In this document: positions 9,304 to 18,735 of the stretch, piece after piece
Numbering within the stretch: the first letter of the stretch is position 1
Layout: each line of letters opens with the position of its first letter
Assembly: GCF_000739615.1 (NCBI RefSeq)
Contig: NZ_BATP01000061.1
Location: 36,888-100,887, forward strand
Length of the DNA: 64,000 bases
Origin: Haloferula sp. BvORR071
GTDB lineage: Bacteria; Verrucomicrobiota; Verrucomicrobiia; Verrucomicrobiales; Akkermansiaceae
Direction: 5' to 3'
The notes under the pieces: model-generated
What the model was told of the DNA's origin: nothing
Databases searched by the model: none
Seen by the model: the letters and a program-made list of their open reading frames with translations, nothing else
Made by a program: the position numbers and the translations under genes

Positions 9304-10074
9304 TCAAAATTTGGTGCTCACGCCGAGGAATGGGGTGAAATCCGTGGCCGCGTCGGTGAGTCCCAGCCTCACCCCGCCATCGAGCTGCCAGGTCGGCGTG
9401 ACCGCCCAAGTCATCCCGGTGTTGAAATAGGCCTCCCAATCGGCACCCGATTCCGCGCTCAGGATGCTCACCAGCTCCAAGAACACCGCGGTATTCTCGC
9501 TCAGGTCGTGGCTGGTCGTAGCGGAAGTCACAGCCGTGAAGTGATGGCCGCTACCATCCTCGTCTGCCTCGATATCGGCGACACCCATCACCGCGCAGGA
9601 CCACCCGGCCGGGCCTTCAAAGCCGAAAGGTACGATCAGTCCGCCCTCGAACTCCCCATTGCCGAGATCGTCGTGCGCCGTGGGCAGCTTGACATAGGGC
9701 ATCAGTGCTAGGGCGGTTGAGCCCTCGTCATTGCCCCACAGATTCCGCTTCAGGCGGATCTCAATGTCGCCGAAACCCTCGTCCCCACCGCGGACATGGC
9801 TGAAGAGGGGCAGCACCACTTGCAAATCCGTCGCCTTGTCCAAGCCAACTTTGGCGTTCAGCTCGCCCAGCGTCAGCTCCCGTTCCCGCCCGTCCTTAGC
9901 CCATGCGGCGATCTCCATCTCAAACTGAAAATGTCCCGCATCCACCGTGTAGGGGCTCTCAGTGGTATCGGGGCGGTCTGTGCTGAGTTCCCGGAGTTCC
10001 GCTCCAATAACGAGGGAGTTGGCAGCAAGAATGATGAGCAGCGAGGAAGCCAAAGGTGGTCGCAGTGGAGGCAT
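9304..10074 (-). CDS. Outer-membrane beta-barrel 'transporter' family protein linked to metal uptake
   Basis: 256 aa with a signal peptide (about residues 1-24, ending near VIGA) and a mature part of alternating hydrophobic/polar beta strands ending in Phe (GVSTKF), as outer-membrane barrels do. The N-terminal motif STDRPDTTESPYTVDAGHFQ is the hallmark of the MetA-pathway/'transporter' family. It is the first gene of the metal operon and carries its own copy of the putative metalloregulator operator 11-24 bp before its ATG. It may therefore be an outer-membrane entry route or be controlled together with the importer. Its substrate is unknown. Confidence 0.75.
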   Translation of the reverse strand: MPPLRPPLASSLLIILAANSLVIGAELRELSTDRPDTTESPYTVDAGHFQFEMEIAAWAKDGRERELTLGELNAKVGLDKATDLQVVLPLFSHVRGGDEGFGDIEIRLKRNLWGNDEGSTALALMPYVKLPTAHDDLGNGEFEGGLIVPFGFEGPAGWSCAVMGVADIEADEDGSGHHFTAVTSATTSHDLSENTAVFLELVSILSAESGADWEAYFNTGMTWAVTPTWQLDGGVRLGLTDAATDFTPFLGVSTKF

Positions 10075-10084
10075 GGGGGTTGAA

Positions 10085-10098
10085 TTAGCCTGGGCTAA
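10085..10098. promoter_or_regulatory. DtxR/MntR-like operator upstream of the barrel protein gene
   Basis: Perfect inverted repeat TTAGCC-TG-GGCTAA. With flanks it shares TTAGCCTNNNCTAAA with the site at 9281-9296. It lies 11-24 bp before the ATG at 10074, a position suited to repression. AT-rich DNA immediately upstream probably contains the promoter. Confidence 0.62.
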
Positions 10099-10294
10099 AA
10101 TTAATTTTCAATGATAATTTTGATTCTTGCTTGTTCGCAGCCTCCCGGCTGGCCTGAGAGAGTCAGAAAGGCGCTGTCAGATTTACGAGCGCCTCTACGG
10201 CGAGCCGCTTCCGAAAGGCGTGCCTCGCTAAGGCGCAAAGGCGCGTCTCACCAAATGGAGTCGACCACCCGATCACTTTTTGCCAACAAGGCTC

Positions 10295-11218
10295 ATGAGA
10301 TCTCTTTTCGCATTCCTCTTGGGCTTTCTGGCACTGGGAGCCGGGTCACCGTCAACCGCATGCGATTGCATGGGTTCACCTCCACCGTTGAAAGCGCTCG
10401 CGAAATGCGATGTCGTCCTGAGCGGTGAAGTGCAATCGATTGGCGAAAGCCCTCAAGTCGGCCTCCATCGGGCGGGCATTGTTGCGAAGGTAGTGGTCAA
10501 GCAGTGCTTGAAGGGCGGAGTTGCTGGTGTGGTGGAAATTCACACTGGCTTTGGCGGAGGGGATTGCGGCTACCATTTCGAGGAAGGAAAGAGCTATCTC
10601 ATCTACGCCAACCGGAGCGATGATGGACGTCTCAACACCGGCATCTGCTTGCGAACGGCTCTCTTGCAGAACGTGGGAGAGGAGGTGTTGGAACTCGAGG
10701 GTCGGCTTCCGGAGCCCCGCGATCCTGCGGCTCCTCCGGGCCTCTCATTGGCCGGAAAGATTGACGACGCGGGCTACAATGGACTGATCTTCACGCTGGA
10801 GAATCGCCTCCATGATCGGATCTTTTTCTTCAGCTCCGAAGGCACGAGGATCCAGATTTTCAAAGACGGCAAGTGGACCGACTATGCTCCAAATCAAGGA
10901 AGCGCTCCACGAGACGAACTCACGATGGAACAGGCCGAGGAGCAGTTCTTCAGGTGGAAGGAGACTTACCTATCCCTCGTAAGTCAGCGGAGTGCCAACT
11001 TCATGAACCGTCTCTCCGCGCGGCGAATCTTCGTGCGTATCCCCACCACCCGATTCGCTTGGCGGCTCGGCTTCGACTATCTAACCGAAGCTGAGGTCGA
11101 CGCCGGGCAGGAGATATCGAGCGCGAAGTCAACGGTCTGGAGCGATGCGATCGTTACCACCACGCTTAAGGCACCTCCGCTGACCTTCTCGCAAGCCTTT
11201 CGGACTTCTGGCAATTAG
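10295..11218 (+). CDS. Secreted NTR/TIMP-like Cys-rich protein, function unknown
   Basis: 307 aa from the ATG at 10295; an in-frame TTG 5 codons upstream is less likely. A signal peptide (MRSLFAFLLGFLALGAG) is followed by a mature start ACDCMGSPPP and then KCDVVLSGEV. This Cys-x-Cys plus C-D-x-V-x-x-G-x-V pattern is typical of netrin-like/TIMP-like secreted domains. Later cysteines (VVKQCLKG, GGDCGYHF, GICLRT) fit a disulfide-bonded beta barrel over about residues 25-140. The C-terminal half has no recognised domain. It converges with the VWA protein gene, the two stop codons overlapping by 4 bp. Confidence 0.65.
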   Translation: MRSLFAFLLGFLALGAGSPSTACDCMGSPPPLKALAKCDVVLSGEVQSIGESPQVGLHRAGIVAKVVVKQCLKGGVAGVVEIHTGFGGGDCGYHFEEGKSYLIYANRSDDGRLNTGICLRTALLQNVGEEVLELEGRLPEPRDPAAPPGLSLAGKIDDAGYNGLIFTLENRLHDRIFFFSSEGTRIQIFKDGKWTDYAPNQGSAPRDELTMEQAEEQFFRWKETYLSLVSQRSANFMNRLSARRIFVRIPTTRFAWRLGFDYLTEAEVDAGQEISSAKSTVWSDAIVTTTLKAPPLTFSQAFRTSGN

Positions 11219-13443
11219 AACGCCCCGTTCAGCTTCCGTCCTGTCCAGAACAAGCTCAGCAGCACGACTACCAGTACCACGCTGGCCCAGTGCGACCATA
11301 GCGGCAGGCGGTTTTCGATCGGCCGCGGCTCGGGCAGCGACTCGATCTCCTTGATCAGATCCGGCAGTTGCTCCGGTGAAATCATCCGGCCCTTCGCGAT
11401 CCGCGCCATCTCCGCCAGCACCTCTGGCCGTGCCGGTTGGCCGGTTTGCTCCAGCTCCACGCCTTGGGCCAGCAGCTTGGTTTCGATTGGTGCCGCGCCC
11501 GCTTCATCGATCGAGGCTTTCAGTTTCCACTCGCCCGGCAGGCCGATCTTCATTCGCCCGGAGAATGCGCCCCATGCAGTATTATTCTTTTCTAGTGCGA
11601 TCCGCTCTTTGGTGCCATCCGGCGCGGTCGCATCTACATACACCGTGCCTTGTTCCAGCGGTGCGCCCGCCGCGTTGAAGGCATTCGCATTGAAGGTCAC
11701 GGTATCACCCGGCACCGGCCGCTCCGGCGTGAAGTAGAGTCGCACACGCTCACCAGCGGCCATGTTCCGCTGGTACGACATCCAGCGCGCGACCTGGCCC
11801 CAGAAGCGGTAGTGATACTTGTCTTCCACGCCGCGGCGCCAGCGCCACGCGGAGTCGATCCCCATGAACAGGACCTTGCCGTTGCCGGCGGCCTTGGTGA
11901 CGATGAGGGGGATCGGACCGAAGCGTCCCTTACGGTTCTTGTGCACTGCCAGGACCTCGGTGCCGCCCTTCGACTTCACCACCGGCGCATGCCAGTGGAA
12001 GCCGGGCAGCGCCTCCCACACCTGTGGATTCGCTTCTTCGGAATCCGCAAGCATCGTCAGCAGGGAGCTGCGGCCTTCACCGGTCAGCATCATCGGCGAG
12101 GCCACAGGATCATGGATCCCGCCCTTGTTCTCTGCATCCAGGATCACCGGCATCAGGTCCCACAGCGCGGTATCCTGCAGGGTGAATTCATTGCCCTGCG
12201 GGCCCGGCATGAAAACAATCCCGCTCGCTTGGTTCTCCACCAAGCCGCGGATCAGCTCGCAATTCTCCTTCGTCAGTTGGTCTGGACCAACGCCCACGTC
12301 ACCGATGAAGATGACGTCATACTTCGCGAGCTCCTCGGGCTTCGAGGGGAAATCCTGAATGTAATCCGGTCCGTCGCCCTTGCCGAGCTGCGGATGGAAG
12401 AGCAGGCAGGAAAGCTCCACTCCCGGGTCGCGCGCGAGCGCATTGCGCAGGTAGCGGTATTCCCAGCGCGGCAGGGTATCGATCACCAGCACCTTGATGG
12501 ATTCCGGGCGGCCGGAGAGCGTGAACTTGCGCGAGTTGTTCGCTTCGATCCGCTCGCCATCCGCCATCGGCACGGACAGTTCCAGCGTCGCCGCGCCTTC
12601 CTTCTCGATCCGCCACAGGATCGCATCGTAGGTCGTCTGGCCCGGAGCCAGGATGATCTCCTTGGTCTTCTCCCTGCCACTGTCATCCTTCAGGCGCACG
12701 ATCGTCCGCACTTCCCGCTCCAGCGACGAGCGGATGGAGAAGGGGATCTGTACGTTCTCGCCCACGATCCCGTAGGCGGGGGCCGTGACCGAAAGCATGT
12801 CGAGGTCCGGCAGACGCTTCTTGCTGCCCACTGGAATCGTGAACAGCGGCACGCCGCGCTGCAAAAGCTTCTGTGCAGCTACCACCGGCGGCTGGCCGGT
12901 GTTGTAGTCGCCGTCCGAGATTATCACCGCCGCGCGCAGGTTGGTCTCGTTTTCTAACAGATCCTCGATCGGTGCGCAGAGGTCGGTGCCGGCCAGTGCC
13001 AGTAAGGCGGGATCTTCCGGTGGCGCGGCGAAGGACCGGTCCACCAGTTCGTTCTTCTGACCATCGGCCAGAGGCTCCCACAATGGGTTATCAAGTGCCA
13101 TCCGCGTCCATTCCGCGCGCGAGACCACCGGACGGTTGGAGGAGAAGAGCTGCGGCACCTCGGCATCCAGCGTCTCCATCGACTTGGACGCATCCCACAG
13201 GATCGCGATCCGCGGCTTGGTCTGCGGATGCAGCACCGTCAGCCACTCCGGCTTCCACAGGAGTAGCACGACAATCAGCGCGACGAGAAAGCGCAGGCTC
13301 TCCAGCACCGCCGTGCGGCGCGGATGCGGGCTGCGCTTCCACGACAGCACGCAGAGCAGCCCCACGATCACAAGCGCGGTGATCCCGATCGCGAGAGTCG
13401 CGGGGGTCGGGGTGAACTGGAGGTTATGGAGGTTGAAGGTCAA
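11215..13443 (-). CDS. VWA-like membrane protein of the Bat/MoxR cluster
   Basis: 742 aa. Two N-terminal transmembrane segments (about residues 15-35 and 50-65) precede a von Willebrand A-type domain with MIDAS-like DASKS (about residue 90). A middle part resembles a class I glutamine-amidotransferase-like fold, and a last TM helix lies near the C-terminus. Such proteins accompany MoxR ATPases and are thought to help assemble or chaperone periplasmic complexes. The start is a TTG at 13443, 9 nt after the preceding stop; no ATG is available nearby. It is the last gene of the moxR-DUF58-batA-like operon. Confidence 0.8.
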   Translation of the reverse strand: MTFNLHNLQFTPTPATLAIGITALVIVGLLCVLSWKRSPHPRRTAVLESLRFLVALIVVLLLWKPEWLTVLHPQTKPRIAILWDASKSMETLDAEVPQLFSSNRPVVSRAEWTRMALDNPLWEPLADGQKNELVDRSFAAPPEDPALLALAGTDLCAPIEDLLENETNLRAAVIISDGDYNTGQPPVVAAQKLLQRGVPLFTIPVGSKKRLPDLDMLSVTAPAYGIVGENVQIPFSIRSSLEREVRTIVRLKDDSGREKTKEIILAPGQTTYDAILWRIEKEGAATLELSVPMADGERIEANNSRKFTLSGRPESIKVLVIDTLPRWEYRYLRNALARDPGVELSCLLFHPQLGKGDGPDYIQDFPSKPEELAKYDVIFIGDVGVGPDQLTKENCELIRGLVENQASGIVFMPGPQGNEFTLQDTALWDLMPVILDAENKGGIHDPVASPMMLTGEGRSSLLTMLADSEEANPQVWEALPGFHWHAPVVKSKGGTEVLAVHKNRKGRFGPIPLIVTKAAGNGKVLFMGIDSAWRWRRGVEDKYHYRFWGQVARWMSYQRNMAAGERVRLYFTPERPVPGDTVTFNANAFNAAGAPLEQGTVYVDATAPDGTKERIALEKNNTAWGAFSGRMKIGLPGEWKLKASIDEAGAAPIETKLLAQGVELEQTGQPARPEVLAEMARIAKGRMISPEQLPDLIKEIESLPEPRPIENRLPLWSHWASVVLVVVLLSLFWTGRKLNGAF

Positions 13444-13452
13444 AACGGGAAA

Positions 13453-15444
13453 TCAAACTTTGGAGGGTCGACCGGGCAGGGGCACCGCATCGGCCGCGGA
13501 TTTCTTCGGCAGACACAGCAGGGCCTCCGAAATCAGGAAGAATAGCATGGCGACCAGGAAGCCACGCCAAATATCACTAGGGCCGCTGGAGCTCACCGAA
13601 AGGCTCTGGTCTTCGAACAAGCTGTAGCCGGTTCCTTGCAGGAGACCTTTCAGGGCATCGTTGGAGAGGATCTCGGGATCATCCTCCACGGCCGGGCGGT
13701 TGAGTGCCATCACCCGCTCGCCGAAGCGTTGGATGCCCGCTTCATAGGCCTCGTTGGATGGCACCGGAGCCCCGTAGTCGTCCAGACGCGCACGGCCTTC
13801 TCCCGCCCGGGGTGCCGCTGCCTTCGAACCGATGTCCGCCAGATACCCGGCATCGAATCGCTGTGCACCGTCGGCCACCGCCCGCTGGGCTCCGGGGAGC
13901 AGGATATCGGCATCACCAAGGTTCGACCATGTGTAATCCGGCTGGGATCCCACGAACCATGCCGTGCCACGCTCCACCACCCGGCGGGTGACGAAGGTCT
14001 TGCCGTCATCCCAGCGGGCAAGCGCGGTCGCTTCACCTTCAGGAAGGCGGCGCTTCACTGCCTTGAAGCGTTCGGCGGGGAGCGGAGTTCCATCCAGGCC
14101 GTCCCGCAGCAGGCCATCGTCGTGGTCCCAGGAATCGAGGATGAAATACTTGTCCTTCTCTGCCGTCGTGATCGCGGACCAGCTCAAGCCCAAAAAGCTC
14201 GCCGTGCTCTCACCTTGCGGCGCAAAGAAGACCACCACGCCACCATCGATCAGGAAGCGGTTGAGTGTCTCCGCCACTTGGCCGGTGGGTAGCGGTGCCG
14301 CCCAGAAGATCGAGGCGATACCATCGGTCTCGAGCCGTGAAAGCGCCGCAGGATCGATCCGCTCGATCGACTGGCTGGCATGACCGGCTGGAGCCGCGGC
14401 GATCGAGATGTAGTCGCCGGCTTCGCCCGGCGGAGCAATCAAGAGGCTCTTGATCGGCCGCGCCGGGCCGTAGGCGAAGAAGGCGGCATTGTCCCTCAGG
14501 TTGCCGTCGCCGGGGATCGAGAGCCAGCCGTAGCCGGACTCTTCATTCGGGGGTACGGGTATCACCTTGCGAAAGCGGAAATTCTGCCCGGCGACATTCA
14601 CGTTGGTCGTGCTGCGTGCGCCGCCATTGAGCGTGGCCGTCAGCGGCAGGTTCACCGGTGCGGCGCTGTCGTCGCTGCGGCTGATCTCGATATCCAGCAC
14701 CAGTTGCGGCCCGGCACGATGTGAGGACAGAAGACGGATCGACTGGTTCGGCGAGGGCTCGCCACCGAGCGACAGGATCCTCAGCTTGGGCGGCTGGGGT
14801 AGGGAGGACAGCGCGGCGCGCACAGAGGTCCAGCGATCATTCTCGGGCTTCCAGTTCGACTTCTGCAAATCGGAGGCGATCCACAGCTCCGCCCGTCCTG
14901 GCGACTCGGTCAGGAATTCCGCGGCCCTCCCCGCGAGCGTGGCGATATCCGCAGCCGTGTCCGTGGGCGCTGCCGAGGAAATCCGGTCCAGCACGTCCGG
15001 GCTGGGTACCTCCTGCGGCTGGCCGGAGGCGCTATCGATCAGCACCAGCCGTGTGCCTTGGAAGTCATTCAGGGCATTCTTTACGCGCTGCAGCGCCAGA
15101 TCCCGGCGTGGCACGGTGCCGTTCTTCGGCGTCGCTTCCATGCTCGCCGAACGGTCGAGAATCAATACTACCAAGTCCGGCTTCCCGCCGCCCCAGCCGA
15201 GCATCCCGCTCAGCAGCGGCCGCGCCGCCGCCGTTGCCAGCGCGGCGATCCCCAGCGCCCGGCAGGTCAAAATAAGAATGTGCCGCAGCTTCTTCTTCCC
15301 CCGCGACTCCCGCGTCGCCTTCAGCAGGAACTGCATCGCCGCCCACATCACCGTCTTGTGCCGGCGGCGGTTCAGCAGGTGGATGATGATGGGGATCGAA
15401 GCAGCGAACAGCCCCCAGAGCATCCATGATTGAAGGAAGGTCAT
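13453..15444 (-). CDS. BatA-like VWA domain membrane protein
   Basis: 663 aa. The N-terminus carries the double-transmembrane BatA domain (WGLFAASIPIIIHLLNRRR at about residues 10-28, and a second helix at 57-75). A VWA domain follows with MIDAS motif DRSAS near residue 95. A long periplasmic region precedes a C-terminal TM helix (FLVAMLFFLISEALLCL). It is translated 3 nt downstream of the DUF58 gene. Proteins of this class are coupled to MoxR ATPases in aerotolerance-type operons; the exact client is unknown. Confidence 0.88.
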   Translation of the reverse strand: MTFLQSWMLWGLFAASIPIIIHLLNRRRHKTVMWAAMQFLLKATRESRGKKKLRHILILTCRALGIAALATAAARPLLSGMLGWGGGKPDLVVLILDRSASMEATPKNGTVPRRDLALQRVKNALNDFQGTRLVLIDSASGQPQEVPSPDVLDRISSAAPTDTAADIATLAGRAAEFLTESPGRAELWIASDLQKSNWKPENDRWTSVRAALSSLPQPPKLRILSLGGEPSPNQSIRLLSSHRAGPQLVLDIEISRSDDSAAPVNLPLTATLNGGARSTTNVNVAGQNFRFRKVIPVPPNEESGYGWLSIPGDGNLRDNAAFFAYGPARPIKSLLIAPPGEAGDYISIAAAPAGHASQSIERIDPAALSRLETDGIASIFWAAPLPTGQVAETLNRFLIDGGVVVFFAPQGESTASFLGLSWSAITTAEKDKYFILDSWDHDDGLLRDGLDGTPLPAERFKAVKRRLPEGEATALARWDDGKTFVTRRVVERGTAWFVGSQPDYTWSNLGDADILLPGAQRAVADGAQRFDAGYLADIGSKAAAPRAGEGRARLDDYGAPVPSNEAYEAGIQRFGERVMALNRPAVEDDPEILSNDALKGLLQGTGYSLFEDQSLSVSSSGPSDIWRGFLVAMLFFLISEALLCLPKKSAADAVPLPGRPSKV

Positions 15445-15447
15445 GAT

Positions 15448-16347
15448 CTAGGAGTGGCCCTTTTTGGGCAGGCGGGCCGTCAGGAAATCTCTCAGCAAGG
15501 GTTCGAGCGGTGTGTTCGTGGGTACCAACTGATAATCAGCGGCGGCGTCGTGGCATTTTGCTCGAACCGTTGTCAGGAACTCACGCAACGCACTGTGATA
15601 CTCGTCCGCGATCAAGTTCGGCTCCACCACCAGCGAGGTGCCGTCTTCCATATCGACGAAGCGGTGCGGCCGATCGAACTCGAAGCCTAGCTCTTGCGGG
15701 TCCATCAAGTGGAACACGCAGATGTCGTGCTTGCGGTAACGCAAATGCTGAAGCGCATCCGAGAAGGCCTGCGTATCCGTGAACAGGTCCGAGAGGATTA
15801 CCACGAAAGCACGCTGGCTGATCTTCTCCGCAATTGTATGTAGAGCCGGGACCAAGCCCGTATCGCCGGATGGCTCGAGTTTCCCCAGCGTGTCGAAGAT
15901 GTGCTGCAGGTGTGCCGGTCTCCGGCTCGGCGGAACCTCCAGATGTAGCTTGTCCGTGCACACGGAAAGTCCAGCGGCGTCGCCTTGGTTGACCAGCAGG
16001 TAAGCGAGCGAAGCGGCAATGCGGTTCGCGTAAGCGATCTTAGCTTCGCCCTGAGGCCCGTGAAACTTCATCGAGCCCGAGGCATCGACCACGAAGTAGG
16101 CCCGCAGGTTCGTATCTGCCTCGAATTCCTTGATGTAAAACCGGTCCGATCGCGCAAACGCCTTCCAGTCCAGGCGCCGCGTATCGTCACCCGCGACATA
16201 CTTGCGATACTCCGCGAACTCCACCGACGACCCGCGATGCGGCGAACGGTGCCTTCCGGCCACATTGCCGATCATCGCCGAGCGCATCTCAACCGGGATC
16301 GCTCCAAGCCGCGCTAGCAAACTGCTATCGAGGAACTCGTATTTCAT
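15448..16347 (-). CDS. DUF58 domain protein (MoxR partner)
   Basis: 299 aa cytoplasmic DUF58/VWA-like protein. The hallmark stretch VEFAEYRKYVAGDDTRRLDW lies at about residues 43-62, and the MIDAS-like DASGS lies at about 91-95. The start ATG at 16347 overlaps the moxR stop as TGATG, so the genes are translationally coupled. A TTG one codon upstream is the only longer alternative. The family works together with MoxR AAA+ ATPases and VWA membrane proteins. Confidence 0.92.
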   Translation of the reverse strand: MKYEFLDSSLLARLGAIPVEMRSAMIGNVAGRHRSPHRGSSVEFAEYRKYVAGDDTRRLDWKAFARSDRFYIKEFEADTNLRAYFVVDASGSMKFHGPQGEAKIAYANRIAASLAYLLVNQGDAAGLSVCTDKLHLEVPPSRRPAHLQHIFDTLGKLEPSGDTGLVPALHTIAEKISQRAFVVILSDLFTDTQAFSDALQHLRYRKHDICVFHLMDPQELGFEFDRPHRFVDMEDGTSLVVEPNLIADEYHSALREFLTTVRAKCHDAAADYQLVPTNTPLEPLLRDFLTARLPKKGHS

Positions 16348-17435
16348 CAATCCTCCCTCATCTCTGCAATCAGCCGCTCAACCACTTTCTTGGACGTCAT
16401 CCCCTGAGACTCGGCAGCGAAATTGGTGATCACCCGGTGCCCAAGCACAGCGATTGCCACTTCTTCCAAGTCTTCAATGCTGGCCATGTAGCTGCCGCGC
16501 AGGGCTGCCCGTGATTTTGCGCCGAGAATCAGATACTGCACGGCACGCGGACCTGCGCCCCATGCCACATAGTCCTTGATCCACGCAGGTGCCTCCGGGG
16601 TGCCCGGCCGGGTCTTGCGGACGATCGACACGGCGTAGTCGTAGATATGCTCCGGCACTGGCACCCGGCGGACCAATTGCTGGTAGGCCAGCACCGCATG
16701 CCCATCGAGCAGGTGATTGAGCGTCGCCCTCGCCGTTCCCGTCGTCTCGCGGGCGATCCGCTTCTCTTCCTCTGAACTCGGGTAATCCACCTCGATCAGG
16801 AACATGAAGCGGTCGAGCTGCGCTTCCGGCAGAGGGTAGGTGCCTTCCTGCTCCACCGGGTTCTGCGTCGCCAACACGAAGAACGGCGGCTGCAGGTCGT
16901 AGCTTCGGCCCAGCACCGTCACCTTGAGTTCCTGCATCGCCTCCAGCATCGCCGACTGCGTCTTGGCCGGGGCGCGGTTGATTTCGTCCGCCAGCACGAT
17001 GTTTGCGAACACCGGACCGCGCACGAATTCAAATTCCCGCCGACCGCCTACCCCGGATTCCTGGATAATATCCGTGCCGGTAATATCCGCCGGCATCAGG
17101 TCCGGCGTGAACTGGATGCGGTTGAAGGTCAGGTCGAAGGTTCGCGCCACGGAGGACACCAGCAGAGTCTTTGCCAGCCCCGGGACCCCCATCAGCAGGG
17201 CGTGACCGCGGGCAAAGAGACAAATCGCAAGCTGCTCGATGACCTTTTCCTGGCCGATGATCGCCTTCCCGAGTTCCGCCTTTAGCGCCGCGTAGGTTTT
17301 CCCCAGTTGGTCGATCGCCGCTACATCATCGGGCGGGAGTTCGTGGTCGGTATGGGAAGGGGCAGCGGGCGGTGCCGTGGAGGAAGGGGTGACAGGATCC
17401 GTCGGGGAGGATGCGGAGGGGATGGTTTCTTCCAT
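16347..17435 (-). CDS. MoxR-family AAA+ ATPase
   Basis: 362 aa. A Pro/Ser/Thr-rich N-terminal tail of about 35 residues is followed by the AAA+ core: Walker A GVPGLAKT (83-90), Walker B LADEINRAP, and the sensor region ATQNPVEQEGTYPLPEAQLDRF. MoxR ATPases act as chaperones for maturation of membrane or periplasmic enzyme complexes. It is the first gene of a four-gene minus-strand operon running into the DUF58 and two VWA genes. The upstream 116 bp is a divergent promoter region shared with the DUF1080 gene. Confidence 0.95.
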   Translation of the reverse strand: MEETIPSASSPTDPVTPSSTAPPAAPSHTDHELPPDDVAAIDQLGKTYAALKAELGKAIIGQEKVIEQLAICLFARGHALLMGVPGLAKTLLVSSVARTFDLTFNRIQFTPDLMPADITGTDIIQESGVGGRREFEFVRGPVFANIVLADEINRAPAKTQSAMLEAMQELKVTVLGRSYDLQPPFFVLATQNPVEQEGTYPLPEAQLDRFMFLIEVDYPSSEEEKRIARETTGTARATLNHLLDGHAVLAYQQLVRRVPVPEHIYDYAVSIVRKTRPGTPEAPAWIKDYVAWGAGPRAVQYLILGAKSRAALRGSYMASIEDLEEVAIAVLGHRVITNFAAESQGMTSKKVVERLIAEMRED

Positions 17436-17551
17436 GAATCAAGCGGTTTGCGGAATTTCAACGAAACTAGAGTGAGCGGTGGCTTTGTCGAGGCGTACGT
17501 ATGAAAGGAAAGCGGCTTGCGTGGGCTGGGGGAGCAGTCAAGTTGTCAGAC

Positions 17552-18199
17552 ATGCGCAAGCTCCTTATGCTGACGGCTCTTTTGGCCGGCTCCGCGATGG
17601 CGGAACCGGGTGCTCCAGTCTCGATTTTCAATGGCAAGGACCTCACCGGCTGGCAAAGCGCCACCGGCGGCGAGCCTGGCAAGGGCTGGAAGGTCGAAGA
17701 CGGGGTCCTGCACCGGACCGAAAAGGCGGGTGATCTCATTTCGGACAAGGAATACGCCGACTTCGAGCTGGAATTTGACTGGAAGATATCGAAAGCGGGC
17801 AACAGTGGCGTGAAATACCGCGTCCGCAAGAGCACCGCCGGCTGGATCGGTGCCGAATACCAGGTGCTCGACGACATCGGCCACCCGAATGGCAAGGTCC
17901 CGGACACCACCGCCGGATCGCTCTACGAGGTGATCCCCGCCGCCAAGGACAAGGAACTCAAGCCCGTGGGCGAGTGGAACCACTCCAAGGTCGTCGCCAA
18001 GGGCAGCAGCCTCGAGCACTGGCTGAACGGCAAGCTGACGGTGAAAATCGACACCACCAGCAAGGAGTGGGAGGCCGGCAAGAAGGACAGCAAGTTCGCC
18101 AAAATCTCGGACTTCGCAGGCCCTGGCCCGGGTCATATTCTGCTTCAGGACCACGGCGATGAAGTCTGGTTCCGGGACATTAAAATCCACGAGCTCTGA
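17552..18199 (+). CDS. Secreted DUF1080 (3-keto-disaccharide hydrolase-like) protein
   Basis: 215 aa from the ATG at 17552, chosen because it gives a clean signal peptide (MRKLLMLTALLAGSAMA) that the upstream in-frame ATG at 17501 would bury. The mature protein has the DUF1080 pattern: FNGKDLTGWQ near the N-terminus, a jelly-roll/lectin-like core with GNSGVKYRVR, and the C-terminal LLQDHGDEVWFRDIKIHEL. The family, abundant in Verrucomicrobia and Planctomycetes, includes 3-keto-glycoside hydrolases and carbohydrate-binding forms. Substrate is unknown. Confidence 0.9.
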   Translation: MRKLLMLTALLAGSAMAEPGAPVSIFNGKDLTGWQSATGGEPGKGWKVEDGVLHRTEKAGDLISDKEYADFELEFDWKISKAGNSGVKYRVRKSTAGWIGAEYQVLDDIGHPNGKVPDTTAGSLYEVIPAAKDKELKPVGEWNHSKVVAKGSSLEHWLNGKLTVKIDTTSKEWEAGKKDSKFAKISDFAGPGPGHILLQDHGDEVWFRDIKIHEL

Positions 18200-18227
18200 A
18201 CTTCGTCGGAAAATTTCGGTTTTCCAC

Positions 18228-18331
18228 TTGCCAGAGGGGGGGCGTCTGCTAAACAGCCCGCCCGCTTCGGGAGGCTGGGCACGTTCACGTGTTTTCCTCC
18301 CGGGCTGGCTCTCCGCTTACCACAGCATCAC
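18228..18331 (+). promoter_or_regulatory. Putative promoter and structured leader of the rpsM operon
   Basis: TTGCCA (18228-18233), 16 nt, then TAAACA (18250-18255) preceded by an extended -10 TG. The roughly 70-nt leader that would follow contains CCCGCTTCGGG and the palindrome CACGTTCACGTG, and it ends directly at the rpsM ATG. In many bacteria S4 represses this operon through its leader; whether this leader does so is inference. Confidence 0.4.
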
Positions 18332-18700
18332 ATGGCACGCATTTTCGGTATCGAAATCCCCAACGAGAAGCGCATCGAGGCGTCGTTGCAGTATATGTAC
18401 GGCGTTGGCTCGACCACCGCTTCCCGTATCCTCGAGCAAGCCGGTATTGACCCGGACATCCGCACCGGTCAGCTGACCGAAGACCAGCTCGTGAAGATCG
18501 CCACCGTGATCCAGAGCCAGGGCATCGTCATCGAAGGTGACCTTCGCCGTGAGAAGCAGTCCCAGCTCAAGCGTCTGACCTCGATCAACTGCTACCGCGG
18601 CATCCGCCACAAGCGCGGCCTGCCCGTCCGTGGCCAGCGCACCCGCACCAACGCCCGCACCCGCAAGGGCAAGCGCCGCACCGTCGGCGTGAAGAAGTAA
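18332..18700 (+). CDS. rpsM: Small ribosomal subunit protein S13
   Basis: 122 aa, usual length. It begins MARIFGIEIPNEKRIEASL with the helix-two-turn-helix YGVGSTTASRILEQAGI, and the C-terminal basic tail GLPVRGQRTRTNARTRKGKRRT contacts the P-site tRNA and the subunit bridge. First gene of rpsM-rpsK-rpsD. Confidence 0.98.
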   Translation: MARIFGIEIPNEKRIEASLQYMYGVGSTTASRILEQAGIDPDIRTGQLTEDQLVKIATVIQSQGIVIEGDLRREKQSQLKRLTSINCYRGIRHKRGLPVRGQRTRTNARTRKGKRRTVGVKK

Positions 18701-18735
18701 TCCGCTGGCGCTGAACCCTGAACCTTTTTCCCGAA

